Below, one piece after another: positions 7,482 to 15,188 of a DNA stretch of 64,000 nt. Each line of letters opens with the position of its first letter. The stretch's first letter is position 1. Made by a program: the position numbers and the translations under genes. This stretch comes from Castellaniella sp040276085 (GTDB taxonomy: Bacteria > Pseudomonadota > Gammaproteobacteria > Burkholderiales > Burkholderiaceae_B). The DNA is taken from NCBI RefSeq assembly GCF_040276085.1, contig NZ_JBELOK010000003.1:186001-250000 (forward strand), given 5' to 3'. Below the pieces are notes generated by a model. That model was not told the origin of the DNA, did no database searches, and saw nothing but the letters and a program-made list of their open reading frames with translations.

Positions 7482-9164
7482 ATGCTGCCACAGCACACTA
7501 CACAGATTGTTTCCCTCCTGCACTCCGCCCTGGACACCCTGATCCCGGGACACACGCTGGACATCACCCTCGAGCGCCCCAAGGTGGCCGCCCATGGCGA
7601 CGTGGCCTGCAATATTGCCATGCAAGCCGCCCGCAGCGCCCGACGCAACCCACGCGAGCTGGCCCAGGCGATTGTCGACGCCGTGATGGCCCAGCCGCAG
7701 GCCGCCGGCCTGATTGCGCAGGCCGAGGTGGCCGGCCCGGGCTTCATCAATTTCCGCCTGTCCGCCGCGGCGCACCAGGCCGTGCTGGCAGTGATCAACA
7801 CCGAAGGCGGCAAATACGGCCACCGCGCTGCCAACAGCCAAAAGGTCCTGGTCGAGTTTGTCTCGGCCAATCCCACGGGCCCGCTGCATGTGGGCCACGC
7901 CCGTCAGGCTGCCCTGGGCGACTCCATCTGCCGGCTGTTTGCTACGCAAGGGGCGCAGGTTACCCGCGAGTTCTACTACAACGACGCGGGTAACCAGATC
8001 CACAACCTGGCCATCAGCGTGCAGGCGCGCGCCCGTGGCATCGAGCCCGATCACCCGGATTTTCCCGAGGACGGCTACAAGGGCGAATACATTCTGGATA
8101 TTGCCCGCGACTACCTCGCAAAAGCGACGGTTCAGGCCAGTGACGGCGAACCCATCCAGGCCAGCGGCGATCTCGACGACCTCGATGCAATCCGCCGCTT
8201 TGCGGTGGCGTACCTGCGCTGCGAACAGGATCTGGATCTTCAGGCCTTCGACTTGCGCTTTGACAATTACTACCTAGAGAGCTCGCTTTACACCAGCGGG
8301 CGGGTAGAGCGCACGGTACAGGCCCTGATCGATGCGGGCCATACCTACGAGCAGGACGGCGCGCTGTGGTTGCGTACCACCGAGCTTGGCACGGGCGACG
8401 ACAAAGACCGCGTGATGCGCAAGTCCGAAGGCGGTTATACCTATTTCGTGCCGGACGTGGCTTATCACGTGGCCAAATGGGAGCGCGGCTTCCACCACGC
8501 CATCAATATCCAGGGCACCGATCATCACGGCACGATTGCCCGTGTGCGGGCGGGGCTGCAGGGCCTGGCGCTGGGGATCCCCACAGACTATCCGGCATAC
8601 GTGCTGCACAAGATGGTGCGGGTGATGCGCGACGGCGCCGAGGTCAAGATTTCCAAACGCGCGGGCAGTTATGTCACGCTGCGCGATCTCGTCGATTGGG
8701 TGGGCCGGGACGCAGTGCGGTTTTTCCTGGCGCAACGGCGAGCAGACTCCGAATTCGTATTTGATATCGATCTGGCGCTATCGCACAGCGAAGAAAATCC
8801 GGTGTATTACATTCAGTATGCACATGCACGGATTCACTCCTTGCTGCGCCAGCATGATGCCGCACAGCAGGCGGCCAGCGCCGATGCTTCCCTGCTGGCA
8901 GCACCCACCGAAATCAGCCTGCTGCAGCGTTTGGCCGAGTACCCATCCGTGCTTACCCAGGCTGCCCAAGAACTCGCTCCCCATCAATTGGCGTTCTGGC
9001 TGCGCGATTGCGCCGCGGATTTTCACGCGTGGTACAACGCAGAGCGCATCCTGGTCGAGGATGCAGCACTAAGCACGGCGCGCCTGCGCCTGGCGCGCGC
9101 CACTGCCCAGGTGATTGCCAATGGCCTGGGGTTACTGGGGGTCAGTGCCCCCGAACGGATGTAG
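7482..9164 (+). CDS. argS: Arginyl-tRNA synthetase
   Basis: This 560-residue class I aminoacyl-tRNA synthetase charges tRNA-Arg in the cytoplasm. It has the family order: an N-terminal Add-1 domain for tRNA binding (about 1-100), the catalytic fold with ANPTGPLHVGHARQ (HVGH at 136-139), the KISKR signature loop (389-393), and a C-terminal helical anticodon-binding domain ending with ...LLGVSAPERM. ATG 7482 was preferred to an in-frame start at 7419 because the next residues, LPQHTTQIVSLLHSAL, match the usual beginning of the family. The gene is 89 bases after the Rhs gene, and the SPOR protein gene follows only six bases later, which suggests co-transcription. Confidence 0.95.
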   Translation: MLPQHTTQIVSLLHSALDTLIPGHTLDITLERPKVAAHGDVACNIAMQAARSARRNPRELAQAIVDAVMAQPQAAGLIAQAEVAGPGFINFRLSAAAHQAVLAVINTEGGKYGHRAANSQKVLVEFVSANPTGPLHVGHARQAALGDSICRLFATQGAQVTREFYYNDAGNQIHNLAISVQARARGIEPDHPDFPEDGYKGEYILDIARDYLAKATVQASDGEPIQASGDLDDLDAIRRFAVAYLRCEQDLDLQAFDLRFDNYYLESSLYTSGRVERTVQALIDAGHTYEQDGALWLRTTELGTGDDKDRVMRKSEGGYTYFVPDVAYHVAKWERGFHHAINIQGTDHHGTIARVRAGLQGLALGIPTDYPAYVLHKMVRVMRDGAEVKISKRAGSYVTLRDLVDWVGRDAVRFFLAQRRADSEFVFDIDLALSHSEENPVYYIQYAHARIHSLLRQHDAAQQAASADASLLAAPTEISLLQRLAEYPSVLTQAAQELAPHQLAFWLRDCAADFHAWYNAERILVEDAALSTARLRLARATAQVIANGLGLLGVSAPERM

Positions 9165-9170
9165 CTGATT

Positions 9171-9884
9171 ATGGCAACACGCAAGAAAGCAAAGTCTTCC
9201 AGCACCTGGTTTGGGCTGATCCTGGGCATGGTGCTTGGGGTTGCCGCCGCAGTGGCGGTGGCCTTATTTGTCACCCAGGCACCGATGCCTTTCAAGGACA
9301 AGGCCAGCCGCAGTACGCCAGCCACATTGCTGCCGGATGTGGCCAATGCGCCGGATCCCAATATTGCGCTGTATGGCAAGGATGGCCCGGCGGGCACGCG
9401 CACGCCGGCGCAGGGGGGCAGTTCGATCAACCCACCAGGCGCGGCACCCGAGCCCGGCCAAGGCGAAACACCACTCACAGACGCCATCGGCCAGATTATT
9501 GCAGGGCTGGACAAGCCATCCGGCAAAGCCCCCGCCCCTGCCACAGCCCAACAGGCTGCACCGGTGGTAAGCAAGCCGGTCACCAAGGCGGCGGATGCCA
9601 CCGTCAGCACGCCGGCACCCCCGCCACCCACCAACAAGCCCGCAGCCAATACGCAGACCACGTATTTTCTGCAAACCGGGGCGTTCCGCTCGACACCGGA
9701 CGCACAGGCGATGCTGGCACAGATCATTTTGCTGGGCTTGCCGGTACACATCGAGACCGCCGAATCCAATGGGGCGACGATCAACCGGGTACGAGTGGGG
9801 CCATTCAAGGGCATCGATGAGATGAACCGGGCACGCACCAAGCTGGGCGATGCGAAGCTGGAGTCTTCGGTGGTGCGGCCCTAA
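9171..9884 (+). CDS. SPOR-domain cell-division protein, FtsN-like
   Basis: The 237-residue protein has the layout of FtsN-type septal proteins. A short basic cytoplasmic start (MATRKKAKSSS) leads into one membrane span at about residues 13-36. A long Pro/Ala/Gly/Thr-rich periplasmic linker follows. The C-terminal SPOR domain (about 162-237) reads YFLQTGAFRS..DAQAMLAQI and ...INRVRVGPFKGIDEMNRART. SPOR domains bind denuded septal peptidoglycan. The gene sits six bases after argS, an arrangement known in betaproteobacteria. It may be the organism's FtsN or a second SPOR protein; sequence alone does not decide. Confidence 0.85.
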   Translation: MATRKKAKSSSTWFGLILGMVLGVAAAVAVALFVTQAPMPFKDKASRSTPATLLPDVANAPDPNIALYGKDGPAGTRTPAQGGSSINPPGAAPEPGQGETPLTDAIGQIIAGLDKPSGKAPAPATAQQAAPVVSKPVTKAADATVSTPAPPPPTNKPAANTQTTYFLQTGAFRSTPDAQAMLAQIILLGLPVHIETAESNGATINRVRVGPFKGIDEMNRARTKLGDAKLESSVVRP

Positions 9885-9953
9885 GATAAACAGGCCGGCA
9901 ACTTATTCTTTGTATCCTCTATGATGAGGTTATTACTGCATTTTGGAGTTTCG

Positions 9954-10580
9954 ATGATGTCAGGTTTTTTCTCTCGCGCTTTGTCGCTCGTTGTACTGGG
10001 TGTTGCGGCACTGGTTATGCCGGCGGCGCAGGCTGCTCCGTTTGATACGCTGGATCCTGTGCAACCGACGGATAGTCCGGGCAAGGTTGAGGTTCTGGAG
10101 TTTTTTGCTTATACGTGCCCACATTGCGCAAAGATCGAACCATTGGTCGAGAAATGGCGCAAGACGCTGCCGGATACGGTGGTGTTCAAAGGAGTGCCAG
10201 TTGCATTTAATGCCAGCATGAAAGACCTCCAGAAGCTGTATTACGCACTCGATGCCTTGGGTCGTCTGGATCTGCACGCGACTGTGTTCAAGGCAATCCA
10301 CGAAAACGGCGAGAAGCTGTTTACTGCGGATGAGATTACGGATTGGATTGTGACGCAGGGGGTGGATCGCCAGGCGTTTACGGATGTGTTCAATTCGTTT
10401 GGGGTCGAGACAAAGATCAAGCGTGCCACCGAGCTGGCCAAGGCCTACCGGATCGACGGGACGCCTTCGTTTGCGATTGGCGGGCAGTATGTGACGTCAC
10501 CTTCGCACACGGGTAGCTATCAGGGGGCGATTGACGAAACCGACGCACTGGTGAAAAAGGTACTTGCGGCGCAGAAGTAA
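9954..10580 (+). CDS. dsbA: Periplasmic thiol:disulfide interchange protein DsbA
   Basis: The 208-residue product introduces disulfide bonds into proteins entering the periplasm. ATG 9954 has GGAG five bases upstream and begins a clear signal peptide, with cleavage expected at AQA-APF near residue 27. The thioredoxin-fold active site is CPHC (Cys55 to Cys58) in FFAYTCPHCAKIEP, the DsbA signature. The cis-proline loop is present as YRIDGTPSFAIGG. Length fits DsbA. It would be reoxidised by DsbB, which is not in the window. It follows the SPOR gene by 69 bases. The downstream region holds a large palindrome and then a strong terminator, which probably ends this transcript. Confidence 0.92.
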   Translation: MMSGFFSRALSLVVLGVAALVMPAAQAAPFDTLDPVQPTDSPGKVEVLEFFAYTCPHCAKIEPLVEKWRKTLPDTVVFKGVPVAFNASMKDLQKLYYALDALGRLDLHATVFKAIHENGEKLFTADEITDWIVTQGVDRQAFTDVFNSFGVETKIKRATELAKAYRIDGTPSFAIGGQYVTSPSHTGSYQGAIDETDALVKKVLAAQK

Positions 10581-10590
10581 GTTCTTAAGC

Positions 10591-10816
10591 GCTGGGGGAG
10601 GCGGGGCCTCTGGCCGCAGGCCTTGCCCGGTTTCGGCTGCGCCGAAACTGCCCGCTTAAAAGCAGGGTGGCGGGGCGTTCGCCAAACGCGCGGGGTGATT
10701 CGTCCCCAGGACGAATCACAAGCGTCCCGCTTGAACGGCGGCTCACTTGCCTCCCCGCCGCCCTGCTTTTAAGCGGCGGGCGCGAAGCCTTTGCCAGAGG
10801 CCCCGCCTCCCCCAGC
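10591..10816. repeat. 226-bp nested palindromic element downstream of dsbA
   Basis: This fills most of the gene-free stretch 10581-11025. The outer arms, 10591-10614 and 10793-10816, are a perfect 24-bp inverted repeat. A second nested pair, 10652-10675 and 10753-10776, matches at 23 of 24 positions. Local hairpins sit inside: TTTCGG/CCGAAA (10631-10647), and an 11-bp arm pair GTGATTCGTCC/GGACGAATCAC (10695-10719) with a three-base loop. The centres of the nested pairs differ slightly (about 10704, 10714 and 10707), so it is not one simple cruciform. No coding function is apparent. It could be an interspersed repeat or a small mobile-like element, or it could be transcribed as a structured 3' tail of dsbA mRNA. 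Confidence 0.75.
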
Positions 10817-10870
10817 TGGCGATTGCGTAGTTTGGGCCGCTGTTTCAGCGGTGCTTCACAATAAATGATA

Positions 10871-10909
10871 AGGCCAGGGTTTTTCCGAAACCCTGGCCTT
10901 TTTCTTTTT
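10871..10909 (+). terminator. Strong intrinsic terminator after dsbA
   Basis: AGGCCAGGGTTT (10871-10882) pairs perfectly with AAACCCTGGCCT (10888-10899) across a five-base loop. A T-rich tract to 10909 follows, interrupted by one C. Orientation suits the plus strand; reading the other way the tail is only moderately T-rich, so any use by the minus-strand metC-like gene would be weaker. Confidence 0.85.
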
Positions 10910-11025
10910 ATATCCGCTTTGTCTTTTAATCTGCCTGCGCCCTGGATGCGGGCAGATGCTCCATCCCCTGTGTTTCTACCGCGGGCTTCCCAGGCAACGG
11001 CGGTGCCTGGTGGCTCGGGAAGCAA

Positions 11026-12255
11026 TCACGGCTGGGCAGCGGCCTTGAAGGCTTCGTCCAGATCGGCGATCAGGTCGACGGGGTCTTCCAGGCCGATGTG
11101 CAGTCGCAGGACGGTGCCGGCTTGCATGCGGGGGGTGGCGTTGGCACCCCAGTAGTGGTGCGAGGCCAGGGCGGAGGGTTCGACCTGGGTGACGAGGCTT
11201 TCGTAGCCGCCCCAGGAATAGCCGATGCTAAAGAGGCGCAGGTGGTCGATGAGGCGTCGGGTTTGGGGGGTGGTGAAATCGACGGCGACGGCCAGGAGGC
11301 CATTGGAGCCCTTGGCGTCTCGTTGCCAGAGGGCGTGGCCGGGGTCTTCTGGCCAGGCGGGGAAAAAGATGCGGGAGACCTGGGGTTGCTGGGCCAGCCA
11401 TTGGCAGACGGTTTGAGCGTTTTCGGCGCAACCGCGCATGCGCAGGCCCAGGGTGCGGGCGCCACGCAGTGCAAGCCAGGCGTCGTCGGCGCTGACGGTG
11501 CTGCCCAGGGCGTAGTGGGTTTCGTGCAGGCGGGCGATGAGGGCGGGGTCGGTGGCAACGGCGGCGCCCAGCATGAGATCGGAGTGACCGCCGATGTATT
11601 TGGTGGCCGCGATGACGGAGATATCGGCGCCTAAGGTGAGGGGCTGGTAGATGTAGCCGGAGCCCCAGGTGTTGTCGACGATGACGGTGAGCTTATGCTG
11701 ATGGGCCCAACGGGCCAATGCGGGGAGGTCGAGCATTTCGAGCAGCAGCGAGCCCGGGGATTCGAGATACAGGATACGGGTTTCGGGGCGTAGGGCGGCT
11801 TGCAGCTTCTCGAGGCTGGGAGCGATGAAATCGGCGGCGATACCCATGCGCGAGAGGATGGTTTTGTGCAGGTAGCGCACCGGACCATAAACGCAGTCGA
11901 CGACCAGGGCATGCTCTCCCTGGCTGAGGCAGGCCATGAGGGCCATGCTGATGGCGGCCATGCCGGACGGGGCAAGAAAGGCGCGTTGGCCGCCTTCGAG
12001 GCGGCACAGCAGGGTTTCAAGGGCTTCGTGGGTTTGCAGGCCGACACGGCCGTAGGTGGGCACACGCTCTCCACGCTGTTTGGCAGCCTGGGCGCGATCG
12101 AGCATGTCCATGGAGGCGAAACGCACGGTGCTGGTGCGCATGGAGGGCAAGGCAACCGGGCCTGATCCGGTGACGGGATCCAGGGGCGCCTGGCCAATGT
12201 GCTGCAGTTGGGTGTCGATGTGGTCAGGGGTTTCGCCGGTTGGTTCGCGGAGCAT
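11026..12255 (-). CDS. metC: Cystathionine beta-lyase (PLP-dependent Cys/Met metabolism family)
   Basis: A 409-residue PLP enzyme of the Cys/Met metabolism family. The predicted reaction is cleavage of cystathionine to homocysteine, pyruvate and ammonia in methionine synthesis. The family signature SVIAATKYIGGHSD holds the PLP lysine (Lys219). Other conserved pieces are VPTYGR (phosphate contact), LAPSGMAAI (cofactor cup) and DNTWGSGY before the lysine. The ending, FSIGYSWGGYESL, is typical of the MetC branch rather than of gamma-synthases. The protein is slightly long at the N-terminus. It lies 66 bases downstream of an MBL-fold hydrolase gene on the same strand, with which it may be co-transcribed. 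Confidence 0.85.
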   Translation of the reverse strand: MLREPTGETPDHIDTQLQHIGQAPLDPVTGSGPVALPSMRTSTVRFASMDMLDRAQAAKQRGERVPTYGRVGLQTHEALETLLCRLEGGQRAFLAPSGMAAISMALMACLSQGEHALVVDCVYGPVRYLHKTILSRMGIAADFIAPSLEKLQAALRPETRILYLESPGSLLLEMLDLPALARWAHQHKLTVIVDNTWGSGYIYQPLTLGADISVIAATKYIGGHSDLMLGAAVATDPALIARLHETHYALGSTVSADDAWLALRGARTLGLRMRGCAENAQTVCQWLAQQPQVSRIFFPAWPEDPGHALWQRDAKGSNGLLAVAVDFTTPQTRRLIDHLRLFSIGYSWGGYESLVTQVEPSALASHHYWGANATPRMQAGTVLRLHIGLEDPVDLIADLDEAFKAAAQP

Positions 12256-12321
12256 GGGTTTTCCTGTGTTGAAAACGGTGCGGGATGGTCCGCGCAGCCG
12301 CCACGATGGCGGCCGTGCGTG

Positions 12322-13398
12322 TCAGGCCCGCTGAAAGCGGTAGACGCCGTCGGCGTCCAGGGTGCGGATCAGGGCACCCTGAAAGTATAGGGCGTGCAGG
12401 TGGGCAATGGATTCGCCCATGGCAAAGCTGAGCTGGTGAAGATCGAGCTGGCGGTGGAACAGGACAGGCAGGAGATCGTGTGCGCTTTTGGGCTGGGCGC
12501 AGGCCGCCAGTACATCGGCCAGACGGTCGGCGTGGTGGGATTGCTGCTGGGCGATGCGGGCATGCAGACCTTTGAAGGGACGGCCGTGCGAGGGCAGCAC
12601 CAGGGTTTGCTCGGGCAGGGGGTCGTAGGCGTTTAGCGACTCCAGGTACAGCGGCAGGGGATTGGCTTCTGGTTCGAGGTCGAAGACGCTGATATTGGTG
12701 GAAATACGCGGCAGCACCATGTCGCCGGAGATCAGGACATCCAGGGTGGGGCACCAGAGCGAGACGTGCTCGGGGGCATGGCCGTAGCCCACAATGATGT
12801 GCCAGGGGCGACCGCCAATTTGTATGGGGTGGCCGTGCAGCAGGCGATGAAATCGCGCAGGGACATCCGGCACCAGGCGGGCGTAGTAGTCGTGGCGCTT
12901 GCGGATGAGCGCCTGGGCCTCAGGGTTGACGAGGCCATGGCGGGCAAAGTGGCGGGCGGCGGTTTCGCCAGCCGGGCCACTGCCTTCGGTGGCGGTATCA
13001 GCCACCGCGCTGCCAGCCCACAGACGGGCCAGTGCGTAGTCGGTCATGGACATCCACAAGGGGGCGTCCCAGCGTTTGCACAGCCAGTGCGCCAGGCCGA
13101 CGTGATCGGGGTGCATATGGGTGACAAGAACACGCAAGACGGGCAGGCCTTCCAGGGATTGCGAGAATACGGTTTCCCAGCAGTCGCGCACTTCGCTGCG
13201 GTCGATGCCGCAGTCGATGACCGTCCAGCCGTCCCGGCCGTCGATGCGGTCGCGCAGCAGCCAGAGGTTGATATGATCAAGCGCAAACGGCAGGGGCATG
13301 CGAATCCAGCGTACGCCATCGGCAACGGCCAGCGCCTGCCCGGGTTCAGGCAGCGTTTGGTTCCAGGGATATTGCAGTGCGTTTTCCTGCGGATTCAT
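12322..13398 (-). CDS. MBL-fold metallo-hydrolase
   Basis: The 358-residue protein has the metallo-beta-lactamase fold signature THMHPDH (His94, His96, Asp98, His99), which binds two metal ions, and a likely further metal histidine in VGYGHAPEHV. The core runs from about residue 25 to 260. A C-terminal helical extension follows, similar to the winged-helix tail of the LACTB2/glyoxalase-II-like branch (ESIAHLHALYFQGALIRTLDADGVYRFQR). Substrate is not predictable; thioester, lactone or phosphodiester hydrolysis are all known in the fold. The start is supported by AAGGAGG five bases upstream. It is divergent from liuR, and such hydrolases often accompany acyl-CoA catabolic genes, so a thioesterase-like role is possible but unproven. 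Confidence 0.85.
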   Translation of the reverse strand: MNPQENALQYPWNQTLPEPGQALAVADGVRWIRMPLPFALDHINLWLLRDRIDGRDGWTVIDCGIDRSEVRDCWETVFSQSLEGLPVLRVLVTHMHPDHVGLAHWLCKRWDAPLWMSMTDYALARLWAGSAVADTATEGSGPAGETAARHFARHGLVNPEAQALIRKRHDYYARLVPDVPARFHRLLHGHPIQIGGRPWHIIVGYGHAPEHVSLWCPTLDVLISGDMVLPRISTNISVFDLEPEANPLPLYLESLNAYDPLPEQTLVLPSHGRPFKGLHARIAQQQSHHADRLADVLAACAQPKSAHDLLPVLFHRQLDLHQLSFAMGESIAHLHALYFQGALIRTLDADGVYRFQRA

Positions 13399-13473
13399 GC
13401 AGGCCTCCTTGTATAGGGTAGAAACCGGGCCGATAAGAGAATAGGCAAAGAGCCATTATGGCAGAGTCTTGTC

Positions 13474-13489
13474 TTTACGTTAACGTAAA
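13474..13489. promoter_or_regulatory. LiuR-type operator, perfect 16-bp palindrome
   Basis: TTTACGTTAACGTAAA is a perfect palindrome lying 45 bases before the liuR start. It agrees with the published consensus type for LiuR, the MerR-family regulator of branched-chain amino acid degradation. A possible -10 element (CATAAT, 13497-13502) begins seven bases after it. The site would let LiuR control its own operon; the divergent MBL-fold gene could also respond. The match is by recollection of the motif, not by a search. Confidence 0.75.
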
Positions 13490-13534
13490 CTGCGCGCATA
13501 ATAAAGAGACTTCAATTTCACGACGGGCTGTGCC

Positions 13535-13981
13535 ATGAGTCAAGCCACCTGGACGATCTCCGAACTCTCCCAAGAGTTCGGCATCACGCCCCGCACCCTC
13601 CGTTTCTACGAAGACCAGGGCATCGTCAGCCCCACCCGCAACGGGCGCAACCGGGTTTATGTCACCCGCGACCGCACGCGCCTCAAACTGGCACTACGGG
13701 GCCGACGCCTGGGGCTGCAGCTGGCCGAAATCGTCACACTCATCAACCTCTACGATCGCAGCCATGCCAGCACGCTGGCACAGCTGCAGCACTACGCCGA
13801 CGTGCTCGAAAGCCATCGTCAAAAGCTCGAGCAGCAACGCCGGGACCTCGACGAAACCCTTAAAGAACTGCACCAGCAGCAGGCAGATTGCGCGGCCCTG
13901 CTGCGCAGCCGGCAGGCCGCAGCGCACAAGCAGCCAGTAGCGGCTGCCCAGCCTGCCGATCTTCCCGCACTGGCCAAATAA
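13535..13981 (+). CDS. liuR: MerR-family regulator of leucine/isovalerate catabolism (LiuR)
   Basis: A 148-residue MerR-type transcription factor. The N-terminal winged helix-turn-helix (about 5-73) reads WTISELSQEFGITPRTLRFYEDQGIVSPTR. A long coiled coil with the dimerisation helix (about 85-125) follows, then a short Ala/Gln/Pro tail. No cysteine pair typical of metal-sensing MerR proteins is present, in keeping with an acyl-CoA or small-molecule ligand. It heads the liu operon 24 bases before liuA, behind a palindromic LiuR-type operator. LiuR normally represses the pathway until a catabolic intermediate relieves it. Function is assigned from domain plus context. Confidence 0.88.
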   Translation: MSQATWTISELSQEFGITPRTLRFYEDQGIVSPTRNGRNRVYVTRDRTRLKLALRGRRLGLQLAEIVTLINLYDRSHASTLAQLQHYADVLESHRQKLEQQRRDLDETLKELHQQQADCAALLRSRQAAAHKQPVAAAQPADLPALAK

Positions 13982-14005
13982 CACCCCACTCCCAGGAGAC
14001 TCCCC

Positions 14006-15184
14006 ATGGATTTGCCCGGCCTGAACTTCGAACTTGGCTCTGATCTCGACATGCTGCGCGACGCCGTACGTGATTTTGCACAGGCAGAAATCGCCCCCCG
14101 GGCGGCTGCCGCCGACCGCGACGATCAGTTTCCGATGGACCTCTGGCGCAAGTTTGGCGATCTCGGCCTGCTGGGCGTGACGGTGTCCGACACGTACGGC
14201 GGCGCCAATCTGGGCTATCTGGCCCACATGATCGCCATGGAAGAAATCTCCCGCGCCAGCGCCTCGATTGCGCTGTCCTATGGGGCGCACTCCAATCTGT
14301 GCGTCAACCAGATCCACCGCAACGGCACCGAAGCGCAAAAACGCAAGTATTTGCCCGGCCTGATCTCCGGCGAGCACATCGGCGCACTGGCCATGAGCGA
14401 GGCCGGTGCCGGCTCGGACGTAGTCAGCATGCGACTGAAAGCCGAGAAACGCGGAGATCACTACATTTTGAACGGCACCAAAATGTGGATCACCAACGGC
14501 CCCGATGCCGATACGCTGGTGGTGTACGCCAAAACCGACCCCGATGCCCGCCAGCGCGGGATCACCGCCTTTATCGTCGAAAAATCCTTCGCGGGTTTCT
14601 CGGTGGCCCAGAAGCTGGACAAACTGGGGATGCGGGGCTCGCACACGGGCGAGCTGGTGTTTCAGGATTGCGCCGTACCGGCCGAAAACGTGCTGGGAGA
14701 GCTTAACGGCGGAGTGCGGGTGCTGATGAGCGGCCTGGACTACGAGCGCGCGGTTCTGGCCGCAGGGCCGCTGGGCATCATGCAGGCAGTGATGGATACC
14801 GTGGTGCCCTATGTGCACGAGCGCCACCAGTTTGGCCAGGCAATTGGCGAGTTTCAGCTGATCCAGGGCAAGCTGGCCGATCTGTACACCACTTTGCAGG
14901 CCTGCCGCGCCTATTGCTATACGGTGGGCAAAAACCTGGATCGTCTGGGCTCACAACATGCCCGGCAGGTGCGCAAGGATTGCGCCGGTGTCATCCTGTA
15001 CTGCGCCGAAAAAGCCACCTGGATGGCCGGTGAAGGCATACAAATTCTGGGCGGCAACGGCTATATCAACGACAACCCCACCGGACGCCTGTGGCGTGAT
15101 GCCAAGCTGTACGAAATCGGTGCCGGCACCAGCGAGATCCGGCGCATGCTGATTGGCCGCGAGCTCTTTGGCGAGACGGCCTGA
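14006..15184 (+). CDS. liuA: Isovaleryl-CoA dehydrogenase
   Basis: The 392-residue flavoenzyme oxidises isovaleryl-CoA to 3-methylcrotonyl-CoA, the first committed step of leucine breakdown after transamination and decarboxylation. It has the three-part acyl-CoA dehydrogenase fold, with ALAMSEAGAGSDV (about 128-139) and KMWITNG (FAD contacts). The catalytic Glu sits at the isovaleryl-type position, Glu247 in GLDYERAVLAAGPLGIMQ. Where other acyl-CoA dehydrogenases have Glu near the end, this protein has LYEIGAGTSEIRR, as in IVD. That distinguishes it from short- or medium-chain enzymes. The RBS AGGAG is well placed. aceK starts four bases after the stop, so the two are translationally close. 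Confidence 0.95.
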   Translation: MDLPGLNFELGSDLDMLRDAVRDFAQAEIAPRAAAADRDDQFPMDLWRKFGDLGLLGVTVSDTYGGANLGYLAHMIAMEEISRASASIALSYGAHSNLCVNQIHRNGTEAQKRKYLPGLISGEHIGALAMSEAGAGSDVVSMRLKAEKRGDHYILNGTKMWITNGPDADTLVVYAKTDPDARQRGITAFIVEKSFAGFSVAQKLDKLGMRGSHTGELVFQDCAVPAENVLGELNGGVRVLMSGLDYERAVLAAGPLGIMQAVMDTVVPYVHERHQFGQAIGEFQLIQGKLADLYTTLQACRAYCYTVGKNLDRLGSQHARQVRKDCAGVILYCAEKATWMAGEGIQILGGNGYINDNPTGRLWRDAKLYEIGAGTSEIRRMLIGRELFGETA

Positions 15185-15188
15185 CGCC

